A stretch of 22,525 nucleotides of DNA from UBA7328 sp002471345 (GTDB lineage Bacteria; Bacteroidota; Bacteroidia; Chitinophagales; Saprospiraceae): contig CAXGOB010000076.1 in assembly GCA_964011275.1 (NCBI GenBank), forward strand, positions 1 through 22,525, read 5' to 3'. Every line of letters begins with the position of its first letter. Position 1 is the stretch's first letter. Of this stretch, positions 7,530-15,501 are shown one piece after another. The notes under the pieces were generated by a model. It was not told the DNA's origin, made no database searches, and saw nothing but the letters and a program-made list of their open reading frames with translations. The position numbers and the translations under genes are program-made.

Positions 7530-9032
7530 TTATCTTTCTTCACCCAATTCTTTGAGCCTATGATCAACCTTCTTCATATAGGCCTTCATCTCATTCTTTA
7601 ACACTTCAATTTCATCCTTTTGAGTTCTTAGATCTTCCTTCAATTTGTTATTTTCTTCAACTAATTCCTTTATACCCTGAATAGCTAAAACTGCAAACTG
7701 ATCATAAATAATCCCCTCTTTATTTCCTGATTTAGCGTAAGCTTCTGGAAAGTACTTTTTAACATCACTGGACCTAAACCCGATACTTTGAGCTTTGCTT
7801 TTATTTGTCGATTTTGATAAAGAGTAAACTTCCATTTTTGAAATGGTTTCAAGGACCTTCTCTTTTTTCTTAGTTGGAGCGAATAAAAGTGGAGCTGAAC
7901 CTGCTGCTGTAACATATGCACCGTCGTCATCACGTATATATGCCCACAAAGTATCTAAGGCAGCAAAATTGTAGTCTTTAAATCCATCTATAAAAGTCGT
8001 CCAATGGAATCCTGTAGGAGCTTCTATCTTAATCCCATCTTCGACATTCATATGATTCCCAACTGCAGCAGAAGGAGTAAGCATCTGAAGAACATGAAGA
8101 CTCGTAGTTGGACTATTAGTTCTTATGCCTACTGACCCATTAAGGCCTAATCTTAGCGTATCAAACTCACCATAAATAAGGGGATTCGCAGTTGAGTCGT
8201 TGTGAATGTAAAGTTTATTACTGTCTTGCTCCATATACCCTGCTCGATAACCAATAAAAATACTACCACTGCCTCGATTTCTTCTCCCAGCTTTAGATCC
8301 TAAAGCAACATTTCTTATACCAAGGCTATTTGAGGCTAGAGCCTCATATCCTAGTGCAGTATTGTCATGGCCATTGATTTGGAATCGCATTGAATAAAAT
8401 CCGACACTAGTATTTCTATCAGAAAATAAGGCTGACGACAAAGCTCCTGAACCTTGAGCTACATTATAACTACCATTAGATTTAGAAAGTGCTTCATATC
8501 CAAAACCTGAATTATGATCACCAGACCCCAGAGACTTACCGCTGTCATTTCCTACGTATACATTAAAAGCACCTTTATTATGTTGACCAGCTTGGTATCC
8601 AATAAAAGTATTATCTACAGTGGTATCAGAGTATTCACCAGCTTTAGAGCCAATAAATGTGTTTCTTGTACTTATTGTGAGGTTGGTACCAACATTTGAT
8701 CCTAACATGGTATTTTCTTTTTGAAATGAATCAAATGTTCTTCCTGCTGCTTTTCCAACAACCATATTTCCCTCATGCGTAATTGCTGTAATAAGTTGCC
8801 GCCATTGAAAACCATCGAAAATGTATAAACTAGAATCTATAATATTTGAAAACATCTGACCCACTGCATCATTTACAACTAATGAAGAATCATTCTTCGG
8901 CAGTATTAATCCGTTCTTGGCATCACCAAAATCTACGGTAATCTGTGAGATAGAAAGATTTACCGCTATAAGTAAGAATAAAAAAGTAAATCGAGTTTTT
9001 GAATTAAACATTAGTTCAATTGTTGTTCTCAT
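7530..9032 (-). CDS. Tail-fibre/head-repeat surface protein with degenerate S74-like C-terminal domain
   Basis: The product has 500 residues. The ATG at 9032 gives a slightly long signal peptide; an internal ATG at 9011 (MFNSKTRFTFLFLLIAVNLS) would give a more normal one, cleaved before Q. Then comes 'ITVDFGDAKNGLILP', shared with the neighbouring gene. Residues about 85-290 are tandem repeats of the form N-T-x-[ILV]-G-x-x-[AS]-G, resembling trimeric YadA-head or phage tail-fibre repeats. After a linker ('SVGIRTNSPTTSLHV'), the C-terminal 120 residues look like an S74 intramolecular chaperone fold ('IGFRSSDVKKYFPEA', 'IIYDQFAVLAIQGIKELVEEN') ending in a coiled coil. The Ser-x-x-Arg-x-Lys cleavage motif is replaced by 'APTKKKEKV', so self-cleavage is unlikely. 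It is the last gene of the cluster, 138 bases after its disrupted paralogue. Confidence 0.75.
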   Translation of the reverse strand: MRTTIELMFNSKTRFTFLFLLIAVNLSISQITVDFGDAKNGLILPKNDSSLVVNDAVGQMFSNIIDSSLYIFDGFQWRQLITAITHEGNMVVGKAAGRTFDSFQKENTMLGSNVGTNLTISTRNTFIGSKAGEYSDTTVDNTFIGYQAGQHNKGAFNVYVGNDSGKSLGSGDHNSGFGYEALSKSNGSYNVAQGSGALSSALFSDRNTSVGFYSMRFQINGHDNTALGYEALASNSLGIRNVALGSKAGRRNRGSGSIFIGYRAGYMEQDSNKLYIHNDSTANPLIYGEFDTLRLGLNGSVGIRTNSPTTSLHVLQMLTPSAAVGNHMNVEDGIKIEAPTGFHWTTFIDGFKDYNFAALDTLWAYIRDDDGAYVTAAGSAPLLFAPTKKKEKVLETISKMEVYSLSKSTNKSKAQSIGFRSSDVKKYFPEAYAKSGNKEGIIYDQFAVLAIQGIKELVEENNKLKEDLRTQKDEIEVLKNEMKAYMKKVDHRLKELGEER

Positions 9033-9170
9033 GGTTCTTTTGTTTTAGCTATTTCAATTATCTATTTCTGTTACTTAGCTCTATGCTCTTTGTTCGCTGT
9101 TATCTAAGACGATATGAAATCAGGTATTTTCAACTTTATCTTTTATTGAGTGATTCCATATTAGTACAAC

Positions 9171-10733
9171 TTATTGATTATCAATTAATTGATCCAACTC
9201 ATCGAGCTTTTTTTCATATACATTTAGTTGTTTTTTAAGCATTTCATTCTCAGTAATTAAGTTTTTCAAAACACTTAGATTTAAAATAGTAATCTGATCA
9301 TAATCGATCCCTGCGAACCTTTCATTACTCACAACAGCTTCAGGAAACTGCTCTTTCAGCTCAGCATAATCAATAGAATAAGTCACTTTGTCATTGTCAT
9401 TGGAATCTTTGCTATCTCTCACATTCAAATTGGTCAGAATTGATTTAAATTTTCTCTTAGTTTTAGTAGGAATAGAAGTAAATGGTGATGCTCCCGTAGC
9501 AGTAATCCATTTGCCACTGGCTGGATCCACATACGCCTTTAGCGTCTTGCCAATTGAGAAATTAAGCCCGTTTAAGGAGTCTATAGCAATATGCCATGTG
9601 ATGTCGCCATTACTCCTCTCCAATGTAATGCCTGAGATAGTATCTAAATTTTGACCTGGAGTTACTGCCGTTGGATCAGCATGTTTTTTTACATGAAGAG
9701 CTCCAATAGGCTGTTTATTATTCACCGATAGTTTGCCATGAATAACCAATTCATCTTTGTCAAAATCACCTAGTACTAATGGATCAGATGTTGTGCTTTG
9801 ATCTATGTAAAGTTTTTCACTTCCTTTTTCATTATAGCCTGCACCATTTCCTATGAAAATATTGCTACTGCCATTGGTATTTTCACCTCCCGCGTCTTTT
9901 CCAATTGCTATATTGAAACTTCCTGATTGTTTATATTGCATAGTGCCCGAACCAATTCCAATGTTATCTCCCCCACTTCTAAAATCATCCATAGTGCGAT
10001 ATCCAAGTGAAACATTGTATTCACCTGTTCTATTCTGAGTCATATTAAGTGTTCCTATAGCGACATTGTATGCACCTATGCTATCATTGGACAATGTTTG
10101 GGCTCCTATGCCAATATTCCCATCTCCGTTAAGGTTTCCTGACCCTGTATTGTAACCAATAAAAGTATTAAAGTTGCCTTTGCTCGAACTTCCGGCATAA
10201 ACACCTACATAAGTATTGGCTTGGGTAGAATCTGCATAATAACCAGCACTGTGACCTAAAAAAGTGTTGTCTTCACTCTTCTTTACAGTCTGTCCACTGT
10301 TATATCCAAAAAAGCTGTTAAATCCACCTTCAACATGGTTTTCACCAGCAAAAGATCCTACATACGTATTATTTTTTTTTGCCAAAAACCCTATCCTTCC
10401 CTATCGGTCTGCTTTAAATATATTCGTACCGTCAACTCTCATTGTCAGAGATCGACTAGAAGCGGTAATCTGAGTTCGTCCATCAGAACTATTCAGTTCA
10501 TCAACTCGATCACTCTAAGGTATTCTCTTGAATTCCACACCATTATCGAGGTACATTGTTGAATCTGATTTACCAAAAATCAAAGTTCCTAATGTATCCC
10601 CTTGAGTCTGACCCAAAGTACCTCTTGCTATGACCATTCCGTCTTTTGCATCACCAAAATCTACTTTCACTTGAGAATAGCCTCTTATCATGCTAAAGAC
10701 AACACATAAAGTTAATAATGTGAATTGTTTCAT
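9171..10733 (-). pseudogene. Tail-fibre/head-repeat surface protein, interrupted by two in-frame TAG codons
   Basis: A single frame of 521 codons, close to the 500 of its intact paralogue, runs from the ATG at 10733 to the stop at 9171. It is broken by TAG at codon 73 (10515-10517) and TAG at codon 111 (10401-10403). There is no frameshift: the 37 codons between the stops and everything after still read as a fibre protein ('TMRVDGTNIFKADR' then stop, then 'GRIGFLAKKNNTYVGSFAG'). It has a signal peptide (MKQFTLLTLCVVFSMIRGYS), the shared 'VKVDFGDAKDGMVIA', head repeats of the N-T-x-[LV]-G-x-x-[AS]-G type, and an S74-like C-terminus without the Ser/Lys motif ('IPTKTKRKFKSIL', 'YAELKEQFPEA', 'IDYDQITILNLSVL') plus coiled coil. 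The start lies one base after the stop of the LuxR-S74 gene, so both are one transcript. Only a 72-residue peptide would be made, unless the TAGs are read through or the codons are assembly errors. Confidence 0.75.
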
Positions 10734-10734
10734 T

Positions 10735-12294
10735 TTATTGGTTTTGAGTTACTGAGTTTGATTTTAATTCATTGATCGTTAATACCATTGAGTCTAATTC
10801 CTGCTGCATCGCTCCTATCTTATCATCATACATATCCCTCATTGCATTTATTGCCTCTACCAATAGGGCGGGTACTTTTGTATAATCCATAGCTATAGCA
10901 TCTATTCCATTTTCTTCGTAATTCACGATTTCTGGAAGGACCTCTCCTACTTCTTCTGCTATGAATCCTATGTCATGTCTTCCCCCGCCATGTTCCATAT
11001 CCCAGTCATATCTTACACCACGAAGCTGAGCTATCATTTCTAAAGGATTAGCAATGTTTTGGATATTAGACTTCCACCTTCTTGATGACCCTGCCCCATA
11101 ATCCATTCCAGCTCCTTCTGCTTTAAAATCATATTTGGCGGAGTTTTGTGTTGCTGCTATGATACCATGATCATTTGTACTTCGAGCATCTACTCCATGG
11201 CCATCCGTGCTACTTCCTACTACTCCAGCTTCATCAGTAGATGAACCATAAACCCCTACTCCAAAAGGTGACTCTCCTCTTACTCCAACAGTTATACTTG
11301 ACACTCCATGAACTCCAACTCCTGAAACGTCATCACTGTATCCGTATACTCCTGCTTTATTAGCCATACTAGTGCGCCCTACGATTCCATGATCATTAGT
11401 ACTAGTGCTAAATACTCCAAATGTGTCTACACTGGCACATTGAGCGCCATAAGTATTAGATGACACTGCGAATATGCCGTTGCCATCCGTTGAAGCCGAG
11501 AAAATTGCATCTCCTCTTGTAGAAATAGCCTCTAAACCTATTTCTACTTTAGAAACAGCTCTTATACCTCTCCAACCGCCATGAAATACTCCTCCTGCAC
11601 CCCAATTAGAATCTTCGCCATCAGGAAAGATGATAGATGATAGATGATAGATGATAGATGATAGCCCAATAACGTCTTTTTTACCGGCATAGGCAGTGGC
11701 CACTCTAACAATTGTATCTGGCAATAAATTATCTCCTAAAATATTGACACGACCAAATGAATCAATGGACATACGCCTCTCATCTCCTGTATAAAAGTCT
11801 AATGGTCTATTATACCAAGATTGGATGTATGAATGATGAAAACCATCTGTAAATGTGGATGACCTTACACCAAAATCCAACCGATAATTTGCATTATTAT
11901 ATACGCTCAGATTACTTGAAGTAATTAGACTCGTGGCTTTGTTTTGTATTGTAAGTCCAGGTTTAAAAACTTCATTATACTCGATGTCAGATTGTCCGGA
12001 TACAAAAGATTGAGCACTAATGTTAAGAGGTACCATAAAGGTCAAGACAAAACTAATAACCAAGAAAGTAAAAACAGAAGTACCTGGTCTTGATACTTGG
12101 AGAATTCCATTTTCAAAAGCTTTTCTAATTATTCCTGCAGTATTCCGCACATCCATTTTTTCTTGTAGATTCTTCCTGTGAGTATCAACAGTATGTGTAC
12201 TGATAAATAATTTTTGAGCTATCTCCTTAGCTGTATACTCATATGCTATGAGGTTTAATATCTCCTTTTCTCGTTTTGATATTTTCATCATCAT
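10735..12294 (-). CDS. Membrane-anchored LuxR-type regulator fused to tail-fibre ectodomain and S74 self-cleaving chaperone
   Basis: The product has 519 residues. Residues 3-64 are a complete LuxR/GerE helix-turn-helix ('SKREKEILNLIAYEYTAKEI', 'TVDTHRKNLQEKM', 'RNTAGIIRKAFE'). Residues 73-91 are hydrophobic and end in ISA-Q (92-95), which looks like a signal peptidase site placed inside the chain. Residues about 95-400 are secreted-type repeats of the G-[IV]-x-[GA]-x-S kind ('GVYGSSTDEAGVVGSSTDG'). Residues 403-519 are a canonical S74 intramolecular chaperone: S403-S-R-R406-W-K408 supplies the Ser/Lys pair, followed by 'LRGVRYDWD', 'DIGFIAEEVGEVLPEIV', 'MDYTKVPALLVEAI' and a coiled coil. Known S74 domains trimerise and cut before this Ser. 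The likely topology is HTH in the cytoplasm and fibre outside the inner membrane. It heads the fibre gene cluster and contains a 7-bp repeat tract. Control of the fibre genes is inferred. Confidence 0.85.
   Translation of the reverse strand: MMMKISKREKEILNLIAYEYTAKEIAQKLFISTHTVDTHRKNLQEKMDVRNTAGIIRKAFENGILQVSRPGTSVFTFLVISFVLTFMVPLNISAQSFVSGQSDIEYNEVFKPGLTIQNKATSLITSSNLSVYNNANYRLDFGVRSSTFTDGFHHSYIQSWYNRPLDFYTGDERRMSIDSFGRVNILGDNLLPDTIVRVATAYAGKKDVIGLSSIIYHLSSIIFPDGEDSNWGAGGVFHGGWRGIRAVSKVEIGLEAISTRGDAIFSASTDGNGIFAVSSNTYGAQCASVDTFGVFSTSTNDHGIVGRTSMANKAGVYGYSDDVSGVGVHGVSSITVGVRGESPFGVGVYGSSTDEAGVVGSSTDGHGVDARSTNDHGIIAATQNSAKYDFKAEGAGMDYGAGSSRRWKSNIQNIANPLEMIAQLRGVRYDWDMEHGGGRHDIGFIAEEVGEVLPEIVNYEENGIDAIAMDYTKVPALLVEAINAMRDMYDDKIGAMQQELDSMVLTINELKSNSVTQNQ
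11629..11664. repeat. Heptanucleotide tandem repeat (GATGATA, five copies) inside the LuxR-S74 gene
   Basis: Five perfect consecutive copies of GATGATA plus one further G are seen on the plus strand. On the coding (minus) strand the unit is TATCATC, encoding residues 211-222 as LSSIIYH-LSSII. The unit is not a multiple of three, and the coding strand of the tract has no stop in any frame, so copy-number change by slippage would shift the frame. Reading past the tract by hand, one shifted frame meets TGA at its second codon and the other meets TAA after 21 codons, so either would remove the whole S74 half. This is the classic form of a phase-variable simple repeat. Confidence 0.9.
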
Positions 12295-12343
12295 TGGTAT
12301 TTGTGTTTTTATAATGATTCAAATATCAAAGCATCATAACCTT

Positions 12344-12369
12344 GTCAATGACTGATTTGGGACATTGAC
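12344..12369. promoter_or_regulatory. Inverted repeat upstream of the LuxR-S74 gene, possible operator
   Basis: GTCAATG (12344-12350) and CATTGAC (12363-12369) form perfect 7-bp arms with centres 19 bp apart, 50-75 bases upstream of the start codon at 12294. LuxR-type HTH dimers bind dyads of about this size, so autoregulation is possible. No experimental or comparative support is available. Confidence 0.35.
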
Positions 12370-12436
12370 TTGCTCTTATCGGACATCTAAATTTATAGAC
12401 ATGATTATCAATACTTTAGATGTACATTAGAAACTT

Positions 12437-12464
12437 CTTAATCGAGGAATATTTAATGATTAAG
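12437..12464. promoter_or_regulatory. Second inverted repeat in the divergent intergenic region
   Basis: CTTAATC (12437-12443) and GATTAAG (12458-12464) are perfect 7-bp arms separated by 14 bases. The repeat lies between the divergent LuxR-S74 and hybrid-sensor genes, about 145 bases from the former and 225 from the latter. It may be a regulator site or a transcript hairpin. Confidence 0.3.
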
Positions 12465-12641
12465 TACGACATTTGGCCAATGGAGTACTCCTATAGAGAC
12501 TCAATTATATTAGAATGAATGGGTAAACAAAAAGGCAAGAATTCAGACAATTTATTACTAAAAACAATCATATTATGTATTTATACATATTTTGAATGGA
12601 AATTGATAACTAGAGATGAGCATTATAAGAAGTGAGCATCT

Positions 12642-12674
12642 TTGATTTAATCTTATTGTAGAAAAATAATTTTG
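12642..12674 (+). promoter_or_regulatory. Candidate Bacteroidota-type promoter of the hybrid sensor gene
   Basis: TAATTTTG at 12667-12674 fits the -7 consensus TAnnTTTG exactly, and a TTG at 12642-12644 lies 22 bases upstream, within the spacing used by the Bacteroidota primary sigma factor. Transcription would begin about 10 bases before the ATG at 12691, leaving a very short leader. Confidence 0.4.
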
Positions 12675-12690
12675 AGAAACTATACATACT

Positions 12691-15501
12691 ATGTATGCTT
12701 TTGCATCCATTTTTATCATGTTGTGGTTCTCACGTCCGTTAATATCTCAGCAAAGTAGAATAGATCGTCTTGAAAAACTTTTACCAGAAATCTCTGATGA
12801 TAAGAAACGAGTAAGAGTTTATAATGACCTCTGCTTTACATACTATCCTATAGATCCTATAAAAGGAAAAGAATACTGTAATCAAGCTCTTGAATTATGA
12901 ACAGAGATAAAATTTGACTCTGGAATAGTGCAATCACATTATTATCTAGGTGTTACTAATTGGAATGAAGGAGACTACGAAAGCTCATTAAAACATGCCA
13001 ATATGAGCATAGAGGTAACTGAGAAAAAGAAAATGTACAGTTCTGTCGCTCATAATTACAACCTCAGTAGTCTGATCTATCAAAAACAAGGTAATCTCTC
13101 TAAAGCATTAGAGTATTCTAAAAAGTCCGTAGGGATAGGTGAATCAAGTAATGATACAGCGCAAATATCAACGTCTCTGGCTAATGTAGGTATGATCTAT
13201 TGGTCAATAAAAGATACTGTAAACGCCATACAATACTTTGAAGATGCACTTTCACTTTTAGATCTTACACGGTCTGATCCTATGAATGTAGCTTCGGTCA
13301 AAGGAAACTTAGCAGGTGCTCAACCTTTTGGAGCGAAAAAACTGAAAATGATAAATGAATCCATTACTTATAATGAGGAACATGGATTCACTAACTTTCA
13401 GGCATATAGCTATTTCTTTCTTGCAGATTATTATGATAAATCAGAAGGAGATTATAGAAGGGCCATTGATAATTATCAAGTCGCTATCAAATACGCTCAA
13501 CAGAGTAAAGATATCTCGAAGGTGGGCCAGATATCAGTTCATTTAGGAATTGTTTATAAAAAGTTAAATATTCTAGATTCAGCAAAGACATTTCTTTAAA
13601 AAGGACTTGAAATTACTGAAGGGCTTGGGATGGAATTTGACACTGAGATTGGCAAAAGAAATTTAGCTGATATCTATGCTGAAAATAATCAATACCAAAA
13701 AGCCTATTCTCTTGTAAATGAGAGTCATACCCTACAAAAAGAAATATTCAGTTCTGATTTGGCTAATCAGACATTCTTAGCCAATGCCGAATATGAAACT
13801 GAAAAAAAAGAAGCTGAAATAGTAAGACAACAACTGGAAATAACACAACAAAAGAATACTAGGAATTTATGGATAGGTGGAGCATTAGCTAGTATTGCTT
13901 TGATAAGTCTGGGATTCTTTGGATGGTATCAAAGAGCACAAAGAAAAAAAGCTGCGACAGAATTGGCCTTGGATTTAGAACAAAAGAGAAATAAAGATTT
14001 AGAACAATTATCAAATCTGAAGACTACCTTTTTTAATAATGTTTCTCATGAGTTAAGAACTCCTCTCACAATGGTGATTGCACCTTTAGAAGATCTATCC
14101 GGATCAATAAGAAATGTAAATCACAAAAGAGAATTAGACCTTGCCCTAAGCAATAGTAAACGCCTACTTAATCTTACCAACGAAATTCTCGACCTTTCCA
14201 AAATAGAGGGCAACAATCTTGATCTTCATCTCTCTGAAATTGAAATATCCAGCTTTTTAAAGAGAGTATTTTATTCTTTTGATTCATTGGCAAAAAGTAG
14301 AAATATTACATTATCATCACAAAATTTGGACAAAGCCATTTGGATCAGATCTGATAAAGATAAATTAGAAAAAGTCATTGTAAATCTCGTAGGAAATGCT
14401 CTAAAATACTCTCCAGACGGAACAGAAGTCAAGTTGCATTTTGAACCTAATAAATTGATTAACAATATTTTATATATTAATATTATTAACAATGGATATG
14501 GAATAAGCGATAAAGATCAACTACACATTTTTGATAGATTTTTTCAGTCTCAAAGACTTAATCAATCATCCGGAACAGGGATAGGGCTTGCCCTTGTACA
14601 CGAATATGTCAATATGTTGGGTGGTAAAATATCAGTTCAGAGTAAAGTTAATCAAGGGAGTACCTTTACCATAGAATTAAGAAATTTTGAAGTTCTAGAA
14701 AATAAAGAACCTGAATCTTTAAAAATCCTTGATCAAGAAAATTCTTCTCGCTATATCCCAATAACTATTAATGGAAGTAAGCCTCGAATTCTAATAGTCG
14801 AGAATGACTTAGAAATGTCCAAATATCTAGCAGGACTTTTAGCACCTTATTATATCTGCGAAATTGCTTTCAACGGTTATCAGACTTTGGAGAAGTTAAA
14901 GAACTCAAGTTTCGATATGATCACATCGGACGTAATGATGCCTCAAATGGATGGTTTTGTACTCAGAGAAAGAATAAATGAACATTCTGAATGGAAAAAA
15001 ATGCCTTTCATTTTGCTCACAGCAAGATCTATGGAGGAAGATAAACTGAAAGGGTTTAGATTAGGTATAGATGACTATATCACCAAACCTTTTAGTTCCT
15101 CAGAATATAAAGCCAGAGTTCAAAACCTTCTGAAAAACAAAGTTGAAAGGAATGCTTTTGAAGTTGAAAAAGAAGAAGAATTAGATTCAGATGCCGAATT
15201 CATTAGTCGTGCTGAGGCTCTTGTTATAAATCACATAAATGATTCAACTTTCTCAGTCTCTGATATGGCTAAAGAACTTAGTTATAGCAATAGACAATTA
15301 GGCCGCATACTTCAAAAATTAACAGGTCTCACCCCAGTCTCCTTCATATTAGAGATTCGATTGCAAAAAGCATATCAGAAAATTAGAGATCAAAAACGCC
15401 CTACAGTGAATGAAGTGATGTATGAAGTAGGTATTGAAAGTGCTTCTTATTTTACTTCTAAGTTTAAGGAACGATTTGGTATTAGTCCTGGCAAACTATA
15501 A
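12691..15501 (+). pseudogene. TPR hybrid two-component sensor (kinase-receiver-AraC), interrupted by in-frame TGA and TAA
   Basis: A single frame of 937 codons runs from the ATG at 12691 to the stop at 15501, broken by TGA at 12898-12900 (codon 70) and TAA at 13597-13599 (codon 303). No frame change occurs at either, and domain sequence continues on both sides. Order, in read-through numbering: signal peptide (to about 20); tetratricopeptide-like periplasmic sensor (about 25-370, e.g. 'YYLGVTNWNEGDYESSLKHA'); membrane helix about 392-412; HisKA with H453 ('SHELRTPL'); HATPase ('NLVGNALKYSPDGT', 'GTGIGLALVHEY'); receiver with D747 ('TSDVMMPQMDG') and Lys in 'YITKPFSS'; AraC-type HTH at the end ('FSVSDMAKELSYSNRQL', 'VGIESASYFTSKFKERFG'). 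This is the Bacteroidota hybrid-sensor layout that senses outside the inner membrane and regulates genes directly. As written, no full-length sensor can be made. Confidence 0.75.
13630..15501 (+). CDS. Longest uninterrupted part of the hybrid sensor: kinase-receiver-AraC (623 residues)
   Basis: Downstream of the second nonsense codon the frame is open from an internal ATG at 13630. It would give the end of the TPR region, the membrane helix, the kinase core (phospho-acceptor His at residue 140 of this fragment), the ATPase, the receiver and the AraC DNA-binding domain. All catalytic motifs look intact. If restart translation occurs here, the product would lack the signal peptide and nearly all of the sensor, so its kinase would not be controlled by the normal input. 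No good ribosome binding site is apparent before this ATG ('gggcttggg' lies close upstream but is not a Bacteroidota-type signal). Treat it as a fragment of the gene at 12691-15501. Confidence 0.55.
   Translation: MEFDTEIGKRNLADIYAENNQYQKAYSLVNESHTLQKEIFSSDLANQTFLANAEYETEKKEAEIVRQQLEITQQKNTRNLWIGGALASIALISLGFFGWYQRAQRKKAATELALDLEQKRNKDLEQLSNLKTTFFNNVSHELRTPLTMVIAPLEDLSGSIRNVNHKRELDLALSNSKRLLNLTNEILDLSKIEGNNLDLHLSEIEISSFLKRVFYSFDSLAKSRNITLSSQNLDKAIWIRSDKDKLEKVIVNLVGNALKYSPDGTEVKLHFEPNKLINNILYINIINNGYGISDKDQLHIFDRFFQSQRLNQSSGTGIGLALVHEYVNMLGGKISVQSKVNQGSTFTIELRNFEVLENKEPESLKILDQENSSRYIPITINGSKPRILIVENDLEMSKYLAGLLAPYYICEIAFNGYQTLEKLKNSSFDMITSDVMMPQMDGFVLRERINEHSEWKKMPFILLTARSMEEDKLKGFRLGIDDYITKPFSSSEYKARVQNLLKNKVERNAFEVEKEEELDSDAEFISRAEALVINHINDSTFSVSDMAKELSYSNRQLGRILQKLTGLTPVSFILEIRLQKAYQKIRDQKRPTVNEVMYEVGIESASYFTSKFKERFGISPGKL

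Larger units (their letters stand above)
12295..12690. other. Divergent intergenic region of the regulator pair
   Basis: This gap of 396 bases contains no supported open frame. It should hold the promoters of both divergent genes and carries the two inverted repeats and the promoter candidate listed separately. No clear TAnnTTTG box was found for the leftward gene. Confidence 0.5.

Noticed and set aside
10372..10380. Run of nine T (A on the coding strand) in the disrupted fibre gene as a second slippage switch.
   Set aside because: The frame is intact across the run, and the gene is broken by substitutions on its upstream side, so there is no sign of slippage here.
10264..10562. Plus-strand frames across the disrupted fibre gene, considered as possible real genes replacing it.
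   Set aside because: The minus-strand reading gives continuous fibre repeats and coherent sequence across both stops, whereas the plus-strand frames show no domain.
12295..12690. Invertible promoter between the divergent regulator genes.
   Set aside because: The inverted repeats found are only 7 bp and face each other within 12-14 bases; no pair of long repeats flanks a promoter, and no recombinase gene is in the window.
9171..15501. Reassignment of a stop codon to explain the in-frame stops.
   Set aside because: All three stop codons (TAG, TGA, TAA) occur in frame, and each also ends intact genes in the window, for example TAA for padR and TGA for the oxidoreductase. One alternative code cannot explain them.
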